Below, piece by piece: positions 9,504 through 21,600 of a stretch of DNA of 64,000 bases (its first letter is position 1; each line of letters begins with the position of its first letter). The position numbers and the translations under genes are program-made. The notes beneath the pieces were generated by a model. That model did no database searches and was not told the DNA's origin. It saw only the letters and a list, made by a program, of their open reading frames with translations. Source of the DNA: Kappaphycus alvarezii (lineage: Eukaryota; Rhodophyta; Florideophyceae; Gigartinales; Solieriaceae); the NCBI GenBank assembly GCA_002205965.3, contig NADL03000239.1:1-64000 (forward strand). The letters run 5' to 3'.

Positions 9504-12500
9504 ATGAGCGAAAGTACCCTTTTATTCGATGGATCGAGTGTGGCCGACATCGACTACTTCCTATTCTATTTCGAGAATGTGGTCAGGACGGAGGGATCTC
9601 AGGAAGAGAATGCTCGGGCCCTGATCCAGTTTCTTCGAGGAGGTTCATTCCAGTTCTTCTACCGGAAGTTCACGGAAGGTGGGAGGTTGACGCAAGAAGG
9701 CATGGATTATGACAAGGTGTGTGCTCTGCAAGAGAGAAGTTTCGCCCGAAAGAGGACCCGTTTGGCCGTCGAAAAGGCACTGTCGTTGGAGATTAAGGAG
9801 GGAGATGATCTTGGTATGTTTGTCAAGAGAGCCGATGAGTCGTACAAGGCAGCTGGGTTCTCTGACGAGCTGAAGTTCTTCTTACTTACCAAGGCAGCAG
9901 TTGTTGGGGAAGTGGTCCGCTCGTTTGTTGTCTTGCACGCTCCTTCGTCGTACGGGGAATTGAAAGAGGCGTTAAAAAATTACCAAGAGTCGCGTAATCG
10001 TTTTGGCTCGTCGCAAGGATCGGAATCTGGGGTGAAGTTCAGCGTACCAAACGACCCGGTCCTTCGTGGCGAGGTTAGAGGCATGGGGAGGAAGACAGAT
10101 GGAGATAAGATCGATGCGCTAGCGTCGCAGTTGGCGGAATTGTCGCTTCTCGTGAAGAAATGCGGGGCCGGCAAAGATACGGGTGGAAGCTCAGTAGGAC
10201 CAGCCAGTCCTGCCAGGCAAGGGCAAGTTGGCGGAAGCGAAATACAGCGTTGTGGGTATTGTGGGAAGGTTGGACATGACAAGCGGACGTGCTGGAAGAA
10301 GGAGAGAGAGGAACATGCTGCCCAGGTGTGCGCGTTTTGTGGGAAGCATGGGCACGGGGAGGATGATTGTTGGGCGAAGAAAAGGCGTGAAGAGGAGAAG
10401 TCGGTGAATGGTGGCGGGTCGAATGTCACGGTGATTCAGAAGGAGTCGCATGTAGCGGCGGTGCGCAGGGGAAGGGATGGCGAACCCCTACAGAAGAGGC
10501 CGGCGACAGAGCGCCAGGACCCGATGGACCTCCGCCGAATCACTGATGTTCCATCGCCGCAACCGGTTCCGAACTCATCTAAGAAGGGCCCGAAGCCGAA
10601 GAAGACGAAAAAGGGTGGCGGACGTGGCAGTGGAAAGAAGAGATTGGAAGGGTTCGTGGAAAGGTATGACGTGGAGGCAGGGCTTGCCCAAGCAAATGCA
10701 GGAGTTTGGTTTGGACAGATATCGAGGGGTGACCTGAAAGATGCAGATAAGGCATTGAAGAAGTTGATGAAGAACAACAGGGGTCGGGTTTCGGCTGTTG
10801 ATGAGAATTTGGATTGCAGCTCTGAAGTTGAGGGAGGACTGGCTTGCCCGAAATCTCGAGAAACATCTCGCGGGACTGGCCAGTCCCGGAATCGTAAGGA
10901 AGCCAAAATTGGGTCTCGTGGGACCGGCCAGTCCTGGGAGGCGGGTGAGGCTGGGAATGGTAGCGGTGAAAGTCTACGGGGGTGATGTCAGGGCCTTGTT
11001 GGATACTGGTGCATTGCCCACTATCATGTCGAGGAGACTCTGTGAGGAGTTGCATCTCAGTCCGAGTAAGACGACACGCCGTATCACTGTGGCCGATGGG
11101 GCTACAGCAAGAGTACTGGGCGAGGTGACAGGGGTCCCTGTGACGTTTGACACTTTGACAGCCCCTCTTACATTCCTTGTATTGGCAGATTCCCCGTTTG
11201 ATTTGATAATTGGAGCGCCAACTATGGAGGTATACGGTGCGCGTTTAGACATGAGGCGTCTGTCGGTGACGTTTACCACTGGTGGTGAGGCGGGAATATC
11301 TGTGACCCTTCCGTTGTATGGTGAAGGTGTTGACGGAGTAGGGGAAGAGGAGGATGAGTTCAAATCGTCCTCGGAAGACGACGGAGAGGCACCGGGTGAG
11401 GAAGATTCGAGTGATGACGAGATTGGGGTAATCATTGGCGGGAGACCGGGCCAGTCCTGGGACTGGAATCGTGGGCGATGACCCGGAAAAGGAAGGATCT
11501 GGAGAGGAATATGTCATTTGCGTGAAAGAGGAGAAAGCGGATGAGTATCATGATCCTTTGGTTGAGTTGAGCGAGGATAAGGCTGTTCGTATGTGAAGGG
11601 AGGATTTTAGTGCTGTGGAAGGGAGGCTGGATGGAATTGAAGGATTCAGAAAACTGGGGGAGGAGCGGAAAGAGGTACTCGTGGGGGCGTTGGCGTCGGT
11701 TCCGGAGGAGGTACAGGGGAAGATGGCGAGGATGCTTTTGGAAGGGGAAAAGGTTGTCGCCTGGAGCATCAACGACATAACCCCCGGGAAGGGTCCCTTT
11801 ACGCATGCCTTCGAACGCGATGACCAGACGCCCATTTTTGAGCCAGTTAGGCGGGTTCCGCCGTAATACAACAAGATAGTTCGAGAAGAGGTTAGCCGGA
11901 TGTTGGAAGGGGGGATTATTCGCCCGTCGCAGTCGCCGTGGGGATTCGCGGTGGTAGTTGCGACGAAGAAAGACGGTGAACCTAGGTTTTGTGTGGACTT
12001 CCGTCCCTTGAATAAGAGGATGAAGGCCGACAGGTGGCCCATCCCGAATATAGAGGATTTGATAGACGAGATGCAGGGTTGTTCGATATTCACCACGCTT
12101 GACCTATTTACGGGTTACTGGAACATACAGTTGGATGAGTCCGTTCAAGAGATGACGACGTTCCGGTGTAAGCATGGAGCATTTTGTTTCAAGGTAATGC
12201 CGTTCGGAGTGAAGAATTGGACGGCGTGTTTCCAAAGGGTGGCGGTTATATCGTTCGGGGACTTGCCCTTTGTTACATTGTACATTGACGACATGGTGAT
12301 CAAGTCAAAGACGTGGGACGAGCATCTGCGGCATGTAAAAGTGGTGCTCGATCGTCTGAGGGGCGTTAATGTGAAGTTGAAACTGAAGAAGTGCACATTT
12401 GGTGCGTCTGAGGTGGAAATGTTGGGACATGTAGTTAGTGGGAAGGAGGTGCGGACAGACCCCCGTAAGATCGAGGCGATTGTTAATGCGCCTAGCCCTA

Positions 12501-14242
12501 TGTCAAAGAAGGAATTGCGGTCGTTTTTAGGGATGGCATCGTATTACAGGAGGTTCATTCCCGGGTTCGCGCACATCGTGGCCCCGTTTCATAGATTGAC
12601 GAGTCCTGGTGGGAAGTTCGGGTGGGATGCGGAGGCGGGGAAGGCGTTTACGAGTTTAAAGAGAGCTATGACGACTCCTCCCGTGCTGGCATTGCCGGAT
12701 CTAAACAAGCCGTTTACTGTGCATACTGATGCGTCAAAGGCTGCTGTCGGGGCGGTGTTGTTGCAGAAGGATGAGGATGGGAGGGACCACCCGACGCAAT
12801 TCGCAAGTAGGACTTCACAAGAGACGGAAATGAGGTACAGTAGGTTCGAGCGTGAGGCTTTAGCGGTGGTATTCGCGCTCAAGAAATTCAGACCGTACCT
12901 ACTCGGCTCCCCGTTCGTGGCGTTTTCCGATCATCAGGCCCTTCGTACGACGTTCTCGAAGAAGGATATGCATGGCAGGTTGGCCAGGTGGTTAAACATT
13001 ATGGCTGAATATGAGTTCGAAGTGCGCCATCGGCCGGGAACCCAGAACGCCACGGCGGATTATTTGTCAAGGTCAGGCATTAACAAACCGGAGATGACTA
13101 GGGAGGAGGAGGCGCACAAAGTGGAGATAGACAAATACCTAGTTGAGGGAAGTGTGAATGTTATTGACGTTACAGAAGAAGGGGGTACATTTGAGGAAGG
13201 TTTGCGGGCGGTGAGGAACTTTTTGGAAATGCGGGACTGGCCAGTCCCGAGCAAAAAGTATCGCCGTCAGGCAAAGGCTTTTTTGGTTTCGGATTCGGTC
13301 CTGTTTCGGAGGGTGAAAGGGGGGTTGCGCGTTGAGCCCCCCATAGAGGCGAGGAGGAAGATACTGGAAGCCGTTCACGACATGGCTGGGCATTAAGATG
13401 TCGCTACGACAAAACAGTTTGTCAAGGATCGGTTTTGATGGCCGAGATTGGTCCCTGAGGTACGCGAGTTTGTTCGCTCATGTGATGAGTGCCAGAAGGC
13501 CGCTCCTTTGAGTACGTACGTCACGGGGTTGAGGCAGCCGGTCACTGGGTTATTGGAAACCTTTTCCCTAGACTTCACTGGACCTTTCAAGGAAACGGAA
13601 AGAGGCAACCGGTTCTTATTGATCGGAGTAGAGCACCTGAGCGGGTGGCCTATAGTAATGGCAACAACGAATGAAACGTGTGAGGAGGCTATCTCGTTTG
13701 TGAGGGAAGAGATACTAGCGGTGTTTGGGAGTCCGCGGGTGGTAGTGTCGGATAACGGGCCAGCGTTTGTGGCCGCGGCGTTTGGAGACTTCCTGAAGGA
13801 GAATGGTGTGGTGTGGAAGCCAGTCAGTGCGTATGCACCGCAGGCCAACGGTCGCGCTGAGAGGATGGTAGGTACGATGAAGAGGGCGATCGCGAAAGTC
13901 GCTTGGACGACCAAGGTTGAGTGGGACGAGAGGATCGCAGAGATTGTGAGTTTTTATCGTGCAAGGAAAGGGAGAGGAGGACTGTCTCCTTTTTGGTTGA
14001 TGTTTGGTGAGGAGCCCAGGTTGGTTGCGAGGGATCTTCCAATGATAAATGTCGGGCCCGGTCCGGTGGTGGAAGATTGGAGGGCTGTTGAGCTGGTGGA
14101 GGTATCAGCTCGTCGAGCAGAGAGGAAGGCTCGAAGATTGCCTGCTGCTGGAGAACAGTTGCAGGGTGAACGCTATAATGTGGGGGACATCGTATTACTG
14201 AGGAAGAAGAGGAGCGGAAATCGCTGGAGCCGAAGTGGCTAG
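9504..14242 (+). pseudogene. gag-pol region of gypsy-2
   Basis: The first ATG after the primer site (MSESTLLFDG) is chosen as the Gag start. Parts in order: Gag; two CCHC knuckles (C-GY-C-GKVG-H-DKRT-C and C-AF-C-GKHG-H-GEDD-C, about 10,250-10,375); a Lys/Arg-rich stretch; protease with L-L-D-T-G-A (near 11,000); an acidic tail; RT with YIDDMVI (near 12,285); RNase H with HTDASKAAVGAVL (near 12,720); integrase with HHCC (about 13,375-13,500) and D-D-E motifs (LDFTGP, VSDNGP, RAERMVG). The C-terminus ends near 14,240. Long open stretches remain with few breaks. Four of the seven palindromes fall inside this region (a fifth lies in the Gag segment just before the knuckles) and are translated as short TGQS/DWPVP-like peptides. 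Confidence 0.9.
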
Positions 14243-14519
14243 GGCCGTACGAGGTGAGAGTGGCCAAGCACCCGGCGTACTACCTTAATCTCAAGAGGGC
14301 AGGGCCACGCGTGGGAGAATTCATGCGAGGCGCCTCAGGATGTATGTGCCCCGGGATGGGTTGCTTTCACAATGGCAGAGGCGGTGGGGCGCACGGTTGC
14401 TGTCGTGAGCCCTGAAGAGTAGGGTCGAGTGTCCCGAGTGTCCAGGACCAGCCAGTCCTGGAGGTTCCAGTTCATTATGTTGTCTGCAAGTTTGAGTTCC
14501 CAGGACCGGCCAGTCCTGG
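10196..14519. repeat. Seven dispersed copies of a GGGACTGGCCAGTCCC-like palindrome in gypsy-2
   Basis: Copies lie at 10,196-10,212, 10,871-10,888, 10,920-10,936, 11,443-11,462, 13,232-13,249, 14,442-14,461 and 14,500-14,519. Two are the perfect 18-mer CGGGACTGGCCAGTCCCG (10,871 and 13,232). The others carry one or a few changes, and two extend to CCAGGACC..GGTCC-type 20-mers. They occur in coding sequence in different frames and in the 3' non-coding part, so a protein repeat does not explain them. I found none outside this element. Confidence 0.88.
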
Positions 14520-14608
14520 TATTCCGGGTGATTTGTTTTTCTGTTTTGCATTTTCAAGATATTTTTGGAGATGCTGCGAGGTCGCAGCATGGCGTCATTG
14601 GGGGGTGA
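14243..14608 (+). other. 3' non-coding part of gypsy-2 with polypurine tract
   Basis: Sequence between the integrase end and the 3' LTR. It holds two of the palindromes (14,442 and 14,500) and ends in the G-rich run TTGGGGGGTGA (about 14,598-14,608), the likely plus-strand primer. No further coding frame is convincing. Confidence 0.7.
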
Positions 14609-14830
14609 TGTGAGCTCAACGTGTACGCCTGTACACGTGTGCTCGCTCTTGCCTGTATCGCGGCGCTGATAATGGACTGGCGCAGGGTTTGTATTGAGTG
14701 GAAGGGAGGAGGGGAGCGGAGGGGGGCGGCGAAAAAACTGAGTGTGTTTTTGTTTTGGTTTTGTTGAGTGATCTACCTATTTTTGCGCAACCGGGCGCTG
14801 GAGAAAGGCGGACAAAAGTAACCGCTTTCA
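14609..14830 (+). repeat. 3' LTR of gypsy-2
   Basis: 222 bp, TG...CA, followed by the gctgt duplication. It matches the 5' LTR except for a few substitutions and a one-base length change. One of these alters the first arm of the end hairpin. Confidence 0.92.
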
Positions 14831-15199
14831 GCTGTTATCAGGAAAATTAAATAAACTAACCCATCTACCCTCACCAACCCATTAAACCCAATTTACCTCT
14901 ATCGGGATATTTGCCTTTATCAAGAAAATTAATTGTGCCGTACCACCCCACTTACTCAAACATTTAAGTAAACCAACCCATTTAACCCAATTCAACGGTG
15001 TACAGAAATGAAATTTACAGTACACCGTACAATGCCCAGCGCGGCATGCCTGCTTGCCGGCACTCAGCCGACCCTGTAAGGAAGGTCATGTACTGTAGAG
15101 TTACCCATCAGCGACGACTTATCCCGCATAACGCATTAGCCGCGTGGATTTAACCGACCACATCTTCCATGCATTAAAGTAGATACTGAACGCATTAAA
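14831..15199. other. Array spacer, second part
   Basis: Continues the unit spacer after gypsy-2: degenerate TTATCAAGAAAATTAAGTA / CCAACCCAT blocks, then the hairpin with arms near CGGTGTAC and GTACACCG, then the tract leading toward RLE1. It ends with ttaaa (15,195-15,199) at the solo-LTR junction. No gene seen. Confidence 0.85.
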
Positions 15200-15422
15200 T
15201 GCAAAATAATTGGGATAGGTAGATCAAAATAATAATAAATAGTTCCAACTTGAATAAATAAATAAATGCCACAATTGGACTTAGAATGAATAATGAATAG
15301 AAAACCAAATTTAATAATATCTGATCGAGGGGAATATTTCGATAGCCCGAGGATGTAAAAATATTTCTAACAACCTAGAATACTTATAATCTACACCAGG
15401 GTGAACCTGCTACAAAAATCAG

Positions 15423-16122
15423 CGGGGGGGAAATTGGTTTAGTTTACTGCGAGTAATGGAACGGTTGAGAGTCCTCTGTATTTGTAATCAAACCATTGGC
15501 GGGACCTACATTGCAAGTGCTTGAGCGTGTGTACCAGCTAGAAAGTAGCTGGTAGACCGGTTGACAAGCAGGCTGCGTTAGAAGTGACCATCAACGCCGC
15601 GTGTCGTTGGAGGAGAATTGTCCTCACCCTGGAGTATTGGTCCAGGGCTCGGTTGGCGACTGCTCGGGCTACCTCCGTGATGTGGCGGAACGCTTCGGGA
15701 TGCCACCCCCCGAGTGTGGAGATAGGAACGGGCACGAGTCTGTTCCTGCCAGGTAAGCTGGCTAAGAATCCCTGGTATTTTCGGAGCTTGTCCGCGTGGG
15801 CTGCGTTCAAGCTGGTAAGGGGGGTTGAATGTTCTCATTCTGAGGTGAGAAGGGGCCAGCGGGTTCACGAAGGTCACATCGAAGTAATCGGTGCCGCCAG
15901 TGGCGCCCGTTGCCCTGATGTCCGGCCTTGTTTTGTGTTCCCCGTGCGACCGGGGCTCGACGGCAGGATGCCTTGCGCCAAGGCTCAGGTCGTTACTTAG
16001 TAGGGTGACCTGGTCATCGTGGCGGACGATCCGTTGCGCTCCGTACCTGCAGTGGATCAAGTGGTCGCCGTGGACGTCCACTGTTTCCGGGCAACCGACT
16101 CTTGGACATGGAGTTCCTTGCC
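15423..16122 (-). mobile_element. LINE B, 5'-truncated RLE-type fragment nested in the solo LTR
   Basis: Flanked by the 9-bp duplication aaaaatcag (15,414-15,422 and 16,123-16,131), as expected for target-primed insertion. Reading the - strand, it starts abruptly just before the zinc motif (GTPCPRVGCPETVDVHGDH), followed by HC, RHDDQV, and the endonuclease core TRPDI...DYFDVTFVNP. After one frame change (near 15,800) it runs through VPVPISTLGGWHPE to the stop near 15,538. A 3' tail of about 115 bp follows, ending in a C-rich run on the - strand. It is clearly related to LINE A but has a different 3' tail. Dead on arrival because of 5' truncation. Confidence 0.9.
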
Positions 16123-16251
16123 AAAAATCAGGTGAGCCGTTCAATAATTTTGGCAGACATAATTCAGGCTCAGCAAATAATTATTGCAGTATTTTCCAGG
16201 TAAGCAATCATCCAGATAATAATTTGTTAGTAGCATAAATGCAATAATTAT

Positions 16252-16513
16252 TGTGGATTTCATGAGTAGATCATACTGTTTTGGGTAGCTTGAACTGGGT
16301 GTCACTTTTTGTTGAAATTTCTACGTTTGTTTTTGTACTGGACGATATTAAATTGGATCGCGAACCGGGAGAGAACTCCGCGTTTTCTCCCGGCCGCCGT
16401 TGTTTTGTTCTTTGTAACCGTCTTGTCCAGCTACCCCGCCGACGGAGCTAGCTGATCCACAAGACAACTGGGTCGGTCGAAGGTCCAGCGCTGAGAACAT
16501 CACAGGGCAACGA
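16252..16513 (+). repeat. 5' LTR of copia-A
   Basis: Begins TGTGGATTTCATGAGTAG and ends GGGCAACGA. Same length as the 3' LTR. No obvious TGG-type primer site follows directly, so the priming mechanism is not clear from sequence. Confidence 0.88.
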
Positions 16514-16821
16514 CACTAATTAGTAAGTTGCTTTTTGAACTACCATTGCGATTTCGGCCCGACACTTCACCTACCCCCAACCCGTTACTCGTCGCCACAC
16601 CCCCCCATCCCGCCCTCCACTTGATTTCCGCCCGACACTTCACACTCTCCCCCAAATTGTTACGCGTCACCGCTTTCCTCTCATCTCTCCCTTCCATTCT
16701 ACCCGAACCCATCGCCCTTCACACCTTTTTTCCCTACTTAAGCTCACCACATTCCCCCTGACCCACACCGAAAGTTCCCGGCACGGGTCTCCGCCCCTCA
16801 CCGAACCTCCCAACCCCCCCG

Positions 16822-17292
16822 GTGTGTTATACCCCGCCGCCGTGCTGCCCTCCGCCGCTGCGTGCACACAACCCCCTGCTGTGTTGCACCCCTCCGCTGT
16901 GTTACACCCCGCCACTGTGTGCACAATACCCCGCCGCTGTGTTTGCACCCCGCCGCTGTGTTACACCCCACCTCTGTGTGCACAATACCCCGCCTCTGTG
17001 TGCACAATACCCCGCCGCTGTGTTGCACCCCGCCGTGTTACACCCCGCCGCTGTGTTGCAACCCCCTGCTATGTTGCACTCCTCCGCTGTGTTACACCCC
17101 GCCACTGTGTGCACTATACACCGCCGCTGTGTTTCACCTCGCCGCTGCGTTGCACTCCTCCGCTGTGTTGTACCTTACCGCTGCTTTGCACTCCGCCGCT
17201 GTGTTGCACTCCGCCTCTGTGTTACACCCCGTCGCTGTGTCGCATCCCTCCGCTGTGTGCGTCCAACCCTACCGCTGTGCTCACTCTACCCT
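16822..17292. repeat. CCGCCGCTGTGTT minisatellite in the copia-A leader
   Basis: Imperfect units of about 18-22 bp around CCGCTGTGTTGCACCCCG and CCGCTGTGTGCACAATACC alternate for about 470 bp. A higher-order repeat of about 190 bp is visible: the stretches starting near 16,873 and 17,065 match for over 50 bp. All three + frames stay open through it only because the repeat lacks stop codons, so the Pro/Cys-rich translations are artefacts. Confidence 0.85.
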
Positions 17293-18425
17293 CCCGCTGC
17301 TGTGAGTTGCGTTTTTCTTGGTGTTGTCTCGATTTGTACTTTCAGTGACCGCCCACCCCTCCTCATGGTTCGTTGGTGTTGCCCACCGCTCTGCGACATA
17401 CCCAACCGGATTCGTCTACACTACGACACCCCACCCAACATTCGTCGCTCTCCTCTCTACAGTGCACAATTACTGTTACCTACTCGTGTGTGTATACGTT
17501 GTTGACAGTGCTAGTCTGTGCGCGGTGTGTGTGTCTATGTGAAGCGCGGGTCATTATGGTGCCATTTACGTGAGACTTTGTTGGTTTGTACATATCTGAA
17601 ATTACATCCGCTGTGTGTGAGGAACATCAAAGTTTTGTCAAGCAAAGGTACGCTAACGTACGGCTGGGTGTCTACGTGTTTCGGTACTGCTAGTATCCGT
17701 GTGAGTGCATGTGTACGCCTGAGCGTCCGCCTCCAAAGCACCACACACTTAGCTACACCCGACCCGCGCCCAACCTGCTCTACCAATCAACGGGTAAAGT
17801 ACCTTTTGAGAAAGGCAGACTGTCCCAGTGGTTTTTCTATCGTCGTCTACGTGGTTGAAGCTCGCTGAAATCTTGGACTTACGTGGAGCGCCGTTGGTTT
17901 TACTGGGAAGTGGTCGAAGGCCGCGCGCGATCTGGTGTCGTATACGGTAGCTTGAATCTGTTTAAAATCTGCGCACCCAGGGCACAGCTATTCAGGGATC
18001 AACTATTGCGCCACATCCTGTGAGCTGCCGCCTACGTTCGCCCTCGTTTTCTCCGAAGGCACTCCCGACTAATCGCCGTACTGCTTTTGCATATTGCGTG
18101 GGGTCTAAGGTGGCTTACCGCTCTATCAGCCAAGAAGAAGACGTTGACTAGTACTAGTGCATTCAAAGCAATTTGCGCGCTCCAGACAGGGACACTTTTG
18201 GAAACTAATCGGGTGTGATTAGTGCTCGGATTGGTTGTCGAGTATCGTTGGTGAAAGTCGCGGTGAAACTCCTATAGGGTAAGGACCCAGTTAAAGTTAT
18301 CTTTGATAACTTGGGGGGATATCCCGAACAGAGTTATAGCCACCTCGCACTGGGCCTGTGCGAGGTTGGACTGCTGAAAAGGCTCCCTCTCCGGGGTGGG
18401 GGCGTCCCCGTGCCAGTCAATACCC

Positions 18426-18519
18426 GAACCCTCCGCCAGTAGGTGACTGGTCGCCAAGGGTCGGAGTATCCTGAACCCTCCGCCAGGAGGGGACTGGTCG
18501 CCCAGGGTCGGAGTACCCT
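18426..18519. repeat. Two 47-bp direct repeats near the gag start of copia-A
   Basis: GAACCCTCCGCCAG...GGGTCGGAGTA occurs at 18,426-18,472 and 18,473-18,519 with a few differences. Each unit can pair GACTGGTCGCC-like segments internally. The pair lies about 150 bp before the Gag ATG and could be an RNA structure used for packaging or initiation; this is inference only. Confidence 0.75.
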
Positions 18520-18672
18520 CCTACCTTCCCTCAAGAACATCAAGATCAAGTTTTTGTTGTTAGTGCGGACAACAAGGGTCCAAAGGTTTCTGTCACCAGC
18601 TGCTTCCGTCGACTGACAATCCCAACGCAACCTCTGTTGACTTTTTGGGTTTTTACCACCCTCGCCTGAGTC

Positions 18673-21600
18673 ATGTCGCAAGAGGACACTGCAGGAAGCA
18701 GTGATGCTCTCAAATTCATGCGTAACGTTTCGGAGCAAGAACTTCTCTCAATGACAAGTTCCCAAAAGGGATTCGTGATTGCCATTCGGTCACTAGACCC
18801 CAACTCTAACGGTAACCAGCTTAAGGAGATGATTGCAGAGTTGTTCCCCCCGGCGAGCCTGTTTGCTAAGGAGATATGTGACCTTCCTTCCGTCTGGGTA
18901 GAGCTACGAAATTTCCTGAACGCTAAGGGAGCTGGGCTACAACCTCAATCATCCCGCCGCGTTATAATGACGCTTGCTCATGGTATCTACGACGAAGCTG
19001 AAGATAGGGATGCCGCAATTCAGATAGTGCGACTCATCGTGGCTAGCGGACGCAAGGTACGCTCAGACCTACAAGGAACCACGCCGATAGTCATTGAGAC
19101 TACAGACTCCAGTACTGGTGCTGGAAGTAATGGAGGGCGGCTAGCCCATGACATAGCAATGCGTCTCAAGGACTCGGACAAAAAGTTCTCCGGCGATCTC
19201 GGCGAATGCTGGATGAATTTTGTGGATGAGTACTCTCAAGTATCGCGCGACTATGGATTGAATGCTCAGCAGAAACTCCAATACCTTCACAACTTGCTGT
19301 CCAAGGAAGCGAAGCGCTTCTATCTGGCGAGGTTGAGACTTCCGCCCAAACATTTCAACAGGCGTAGACATGATCAATCAGGAATACAACTCTCCTGTTC
19401 AAACGCGTGTCAAGAATTACCTCAGCAATCTTCGAGTGTCTGAATTCGTGAGGGAAGGCCTGGAATCCTCAGCGGCCTTAGCCAGAGTTTACAAGCTTAT
19501 TACTAAGCTTTCACGACAGGTTCCGGCCTCACACCGCGGAGAAGCACACAAGATTGAGTTCTTGAGAAAATCAGCAGTCGGATACTCATGGTCACGTGAG
19601 CCGCTTAGCAGAATCTCGACGCACAATCTATCGTTCCAGATGCTTTACGGAGACCTTGAAGCTGCACTGCAATTGGATAAGGAATCAGAGATTGCCCTTG
19701 CGCGCGATAAAATCCTTCGCAAGAAAGTACCACGTGCAGATGAACAACTTGGTATCCACTATGCAGGTCAGGGTCGTTAAAAATACCATCCAAGGCAAGT
19801 GCGACCGCGTGGAGAGAGCAGGCTATGAAAGAGGACCAATCCTTTAGATATCTCAGGCTGCTTCAACTGTGGGGACCCGAATCACATGTTGAGAGACTGC
19901 AAGAAGCCGTTGAATGCGTCTAAAGCTGCTGGTAGAAAGCTAGATTACTTCAAGCGCAAGGAATTCAAAAACCATAGTGTTCACATGGTACTTGCAGACC
20001 TCTGCAAGCAGCTTGATGGCATGTCACATGGCGATAAATTGAGCGATGACGGTCAATCTAGCCCCGATGATGTCGAGATCTTCCAGGTGGCTCTTCAAGG
20101 CGAATTCGATTCCGACGATTCTGAAGATTCGATTCCGGCCTTTCGTCTACCAGAGGTACAGGTAAACGTGGACTCAGATACGCATGAAATATTTGTGATG
20201 AAATGTTCATGGGACGACTCCACCTCTGCAGATTTCGAGAGAGCTTGCGTGGACTCAGGGGCACAAAAGAACGTTATTGGAAAACCTCAAGCGAACGCTT
20301 ACTGTGCTCTGCTGAACATGGACCTCATGGAAGTTGTGAAAGGAAGGAAGCTGACATTCACGTTTGGAGAATCGAAGCACAAGGGGTCTGGCAATATCCC
20401 AATAAGAATTACAGTCTCAAACAACTTCTTCCTTTCCTTTACAGCCGACGTGGTTGATGTGGATGTCCCGCTACTCCTCGGCTTGGATCTCTTGACATAG
20501 GCACGCCTCATATTGGATTTTGGGTATGACGAAGTGCTCTGAAAGACTGACGGCTGGAGACTCCCACTAGTTCGTAAACGTGGGCATGTCTACATTGAAT
20601 GGGCTGTAAATATATTCTTCACCTCTGCCGAGTTGAGGAAGATACATCGTCACTTCTATCATCCGCACCCTGGAAGGCTGTATGACGTGATGCGCCGAGC
20701 GGACCCGGATTCCACATCACCGAACTTGTTGGCTGACCTTAAACACATATCATCGACTTGTGAAGTATGCCAACGCGAAGCAGACGGACCTCACAGGTTC
20801 AACCCTCACGGTGAGTGCACCTTTAGTCGCACGGTGTGTCTGGATCTTATGAAGCTGGAGAAGCATACGGTGCTACACGCAGTCGACAAGTATACAAAGT
20901 TTAGCGCGGCGTGTTTCCTTAAAGGAGAGTCAACGGGAGAGATGTGGGCTGCATTCATGCGTATATGGGTATCAGCCTACGTTGGCTTCCCCGATATCGT
21001 CGCCACTGACCAGGGACCTTAGTTCGACTCTCTCGAGTGGAGAAACCTATTGCAGGCTGCAGGCATCAAGGAACAACCTTCTGGAGTCGAGAGTCACAAC
21101 GCGTTAGGTGTCGGAGAACGCTACCTCTCGTATCTCCGTAGGGTTTATAACAAATTAATCGCGGACGACCCGCATATTGAGCGTGAGCTTGCACTCCAGT
21201 TGGCGGTCAAAGCGACGAATGATACTGCTGGTCTCTCTGGTCTCGTCCCCACTCTTCTGGTATTCGGGGGTTCTACCGCGTATACCCCTCATGCCGAAGG
21301 ATCTACCAGATCATAACGCTCGTATGAAGGCGTTAACGGAAGGACGTAAAGAGATGATAAAAATATCGCATAAGGCGAGGTTAAACTCTGCGTTACGTAC
21401 AAACATTCCGGCTGCCGCAGATAAGACATTCTCATTTGGCGATGAGGTTCTCATGTACAGAGAGAAACCTGTGGCTAAGTGGGTGGGTCCTTACATAGTA
21501 CGCGATGTAAAGGAGAAGATGTTGACTCTGGACACCGGTGACCGTCACATTCGCGCCTCTGTTGATAAGGTAAAACATTTCAAAGAAAATGTTGATGTTC

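Larger units (their letters stand above)
9239..14830 (+). mobile_element. Ty3/gypsy LTR element, gypsy-2 family (fossil)
   Basis: Target duplication gctgt (9,234-9,238 and 14,831-14,835). LTRs of 223 and 222 bp (9,239-9,461 and 14,609-14,830) differ at about seven or eight positions, roughly 3-4%, so it is moderately old. The internal region has Gag with two CCHC knuckles, protease, RT, RNase H and integrase, in Ty3/gypsy order. There is no duplicated accessory domain like gypsy-1. Long frames survive with only a handful of breaks. It carries seven copies of a palindrome absent from the other elements. It sits in the array spacer. Confidence 0.94.
16514..18672 (+). other. Leader of copia-A (about 2.16 kb)
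   Basis: Between the 5' LTR and the gag ATG there is no convincing coding frame. It contains a pyrimidine-rich tract (about 16,550-16,800), a minisatellite (16,822-17,292) and a 47-bp direct repeat (18,426-18,519). Copia leaders are usually far shorter, so part of this may be captured host DNA or a second nested insertion whose edges I could not find. Confidence 0.6.

Noticed and set aside
16822-17505. Long Pro/Cys-rich + strand frames in the copia-A leader
   Set aside because: They are translations of a stop-free minisatellite; three overlapping frames are open at once and none has a conserved start.
16822-18519. CRISPR-like array
   Set aside because: Units abut without unique spacers and the setting is a eukaryotic retroelement leader.
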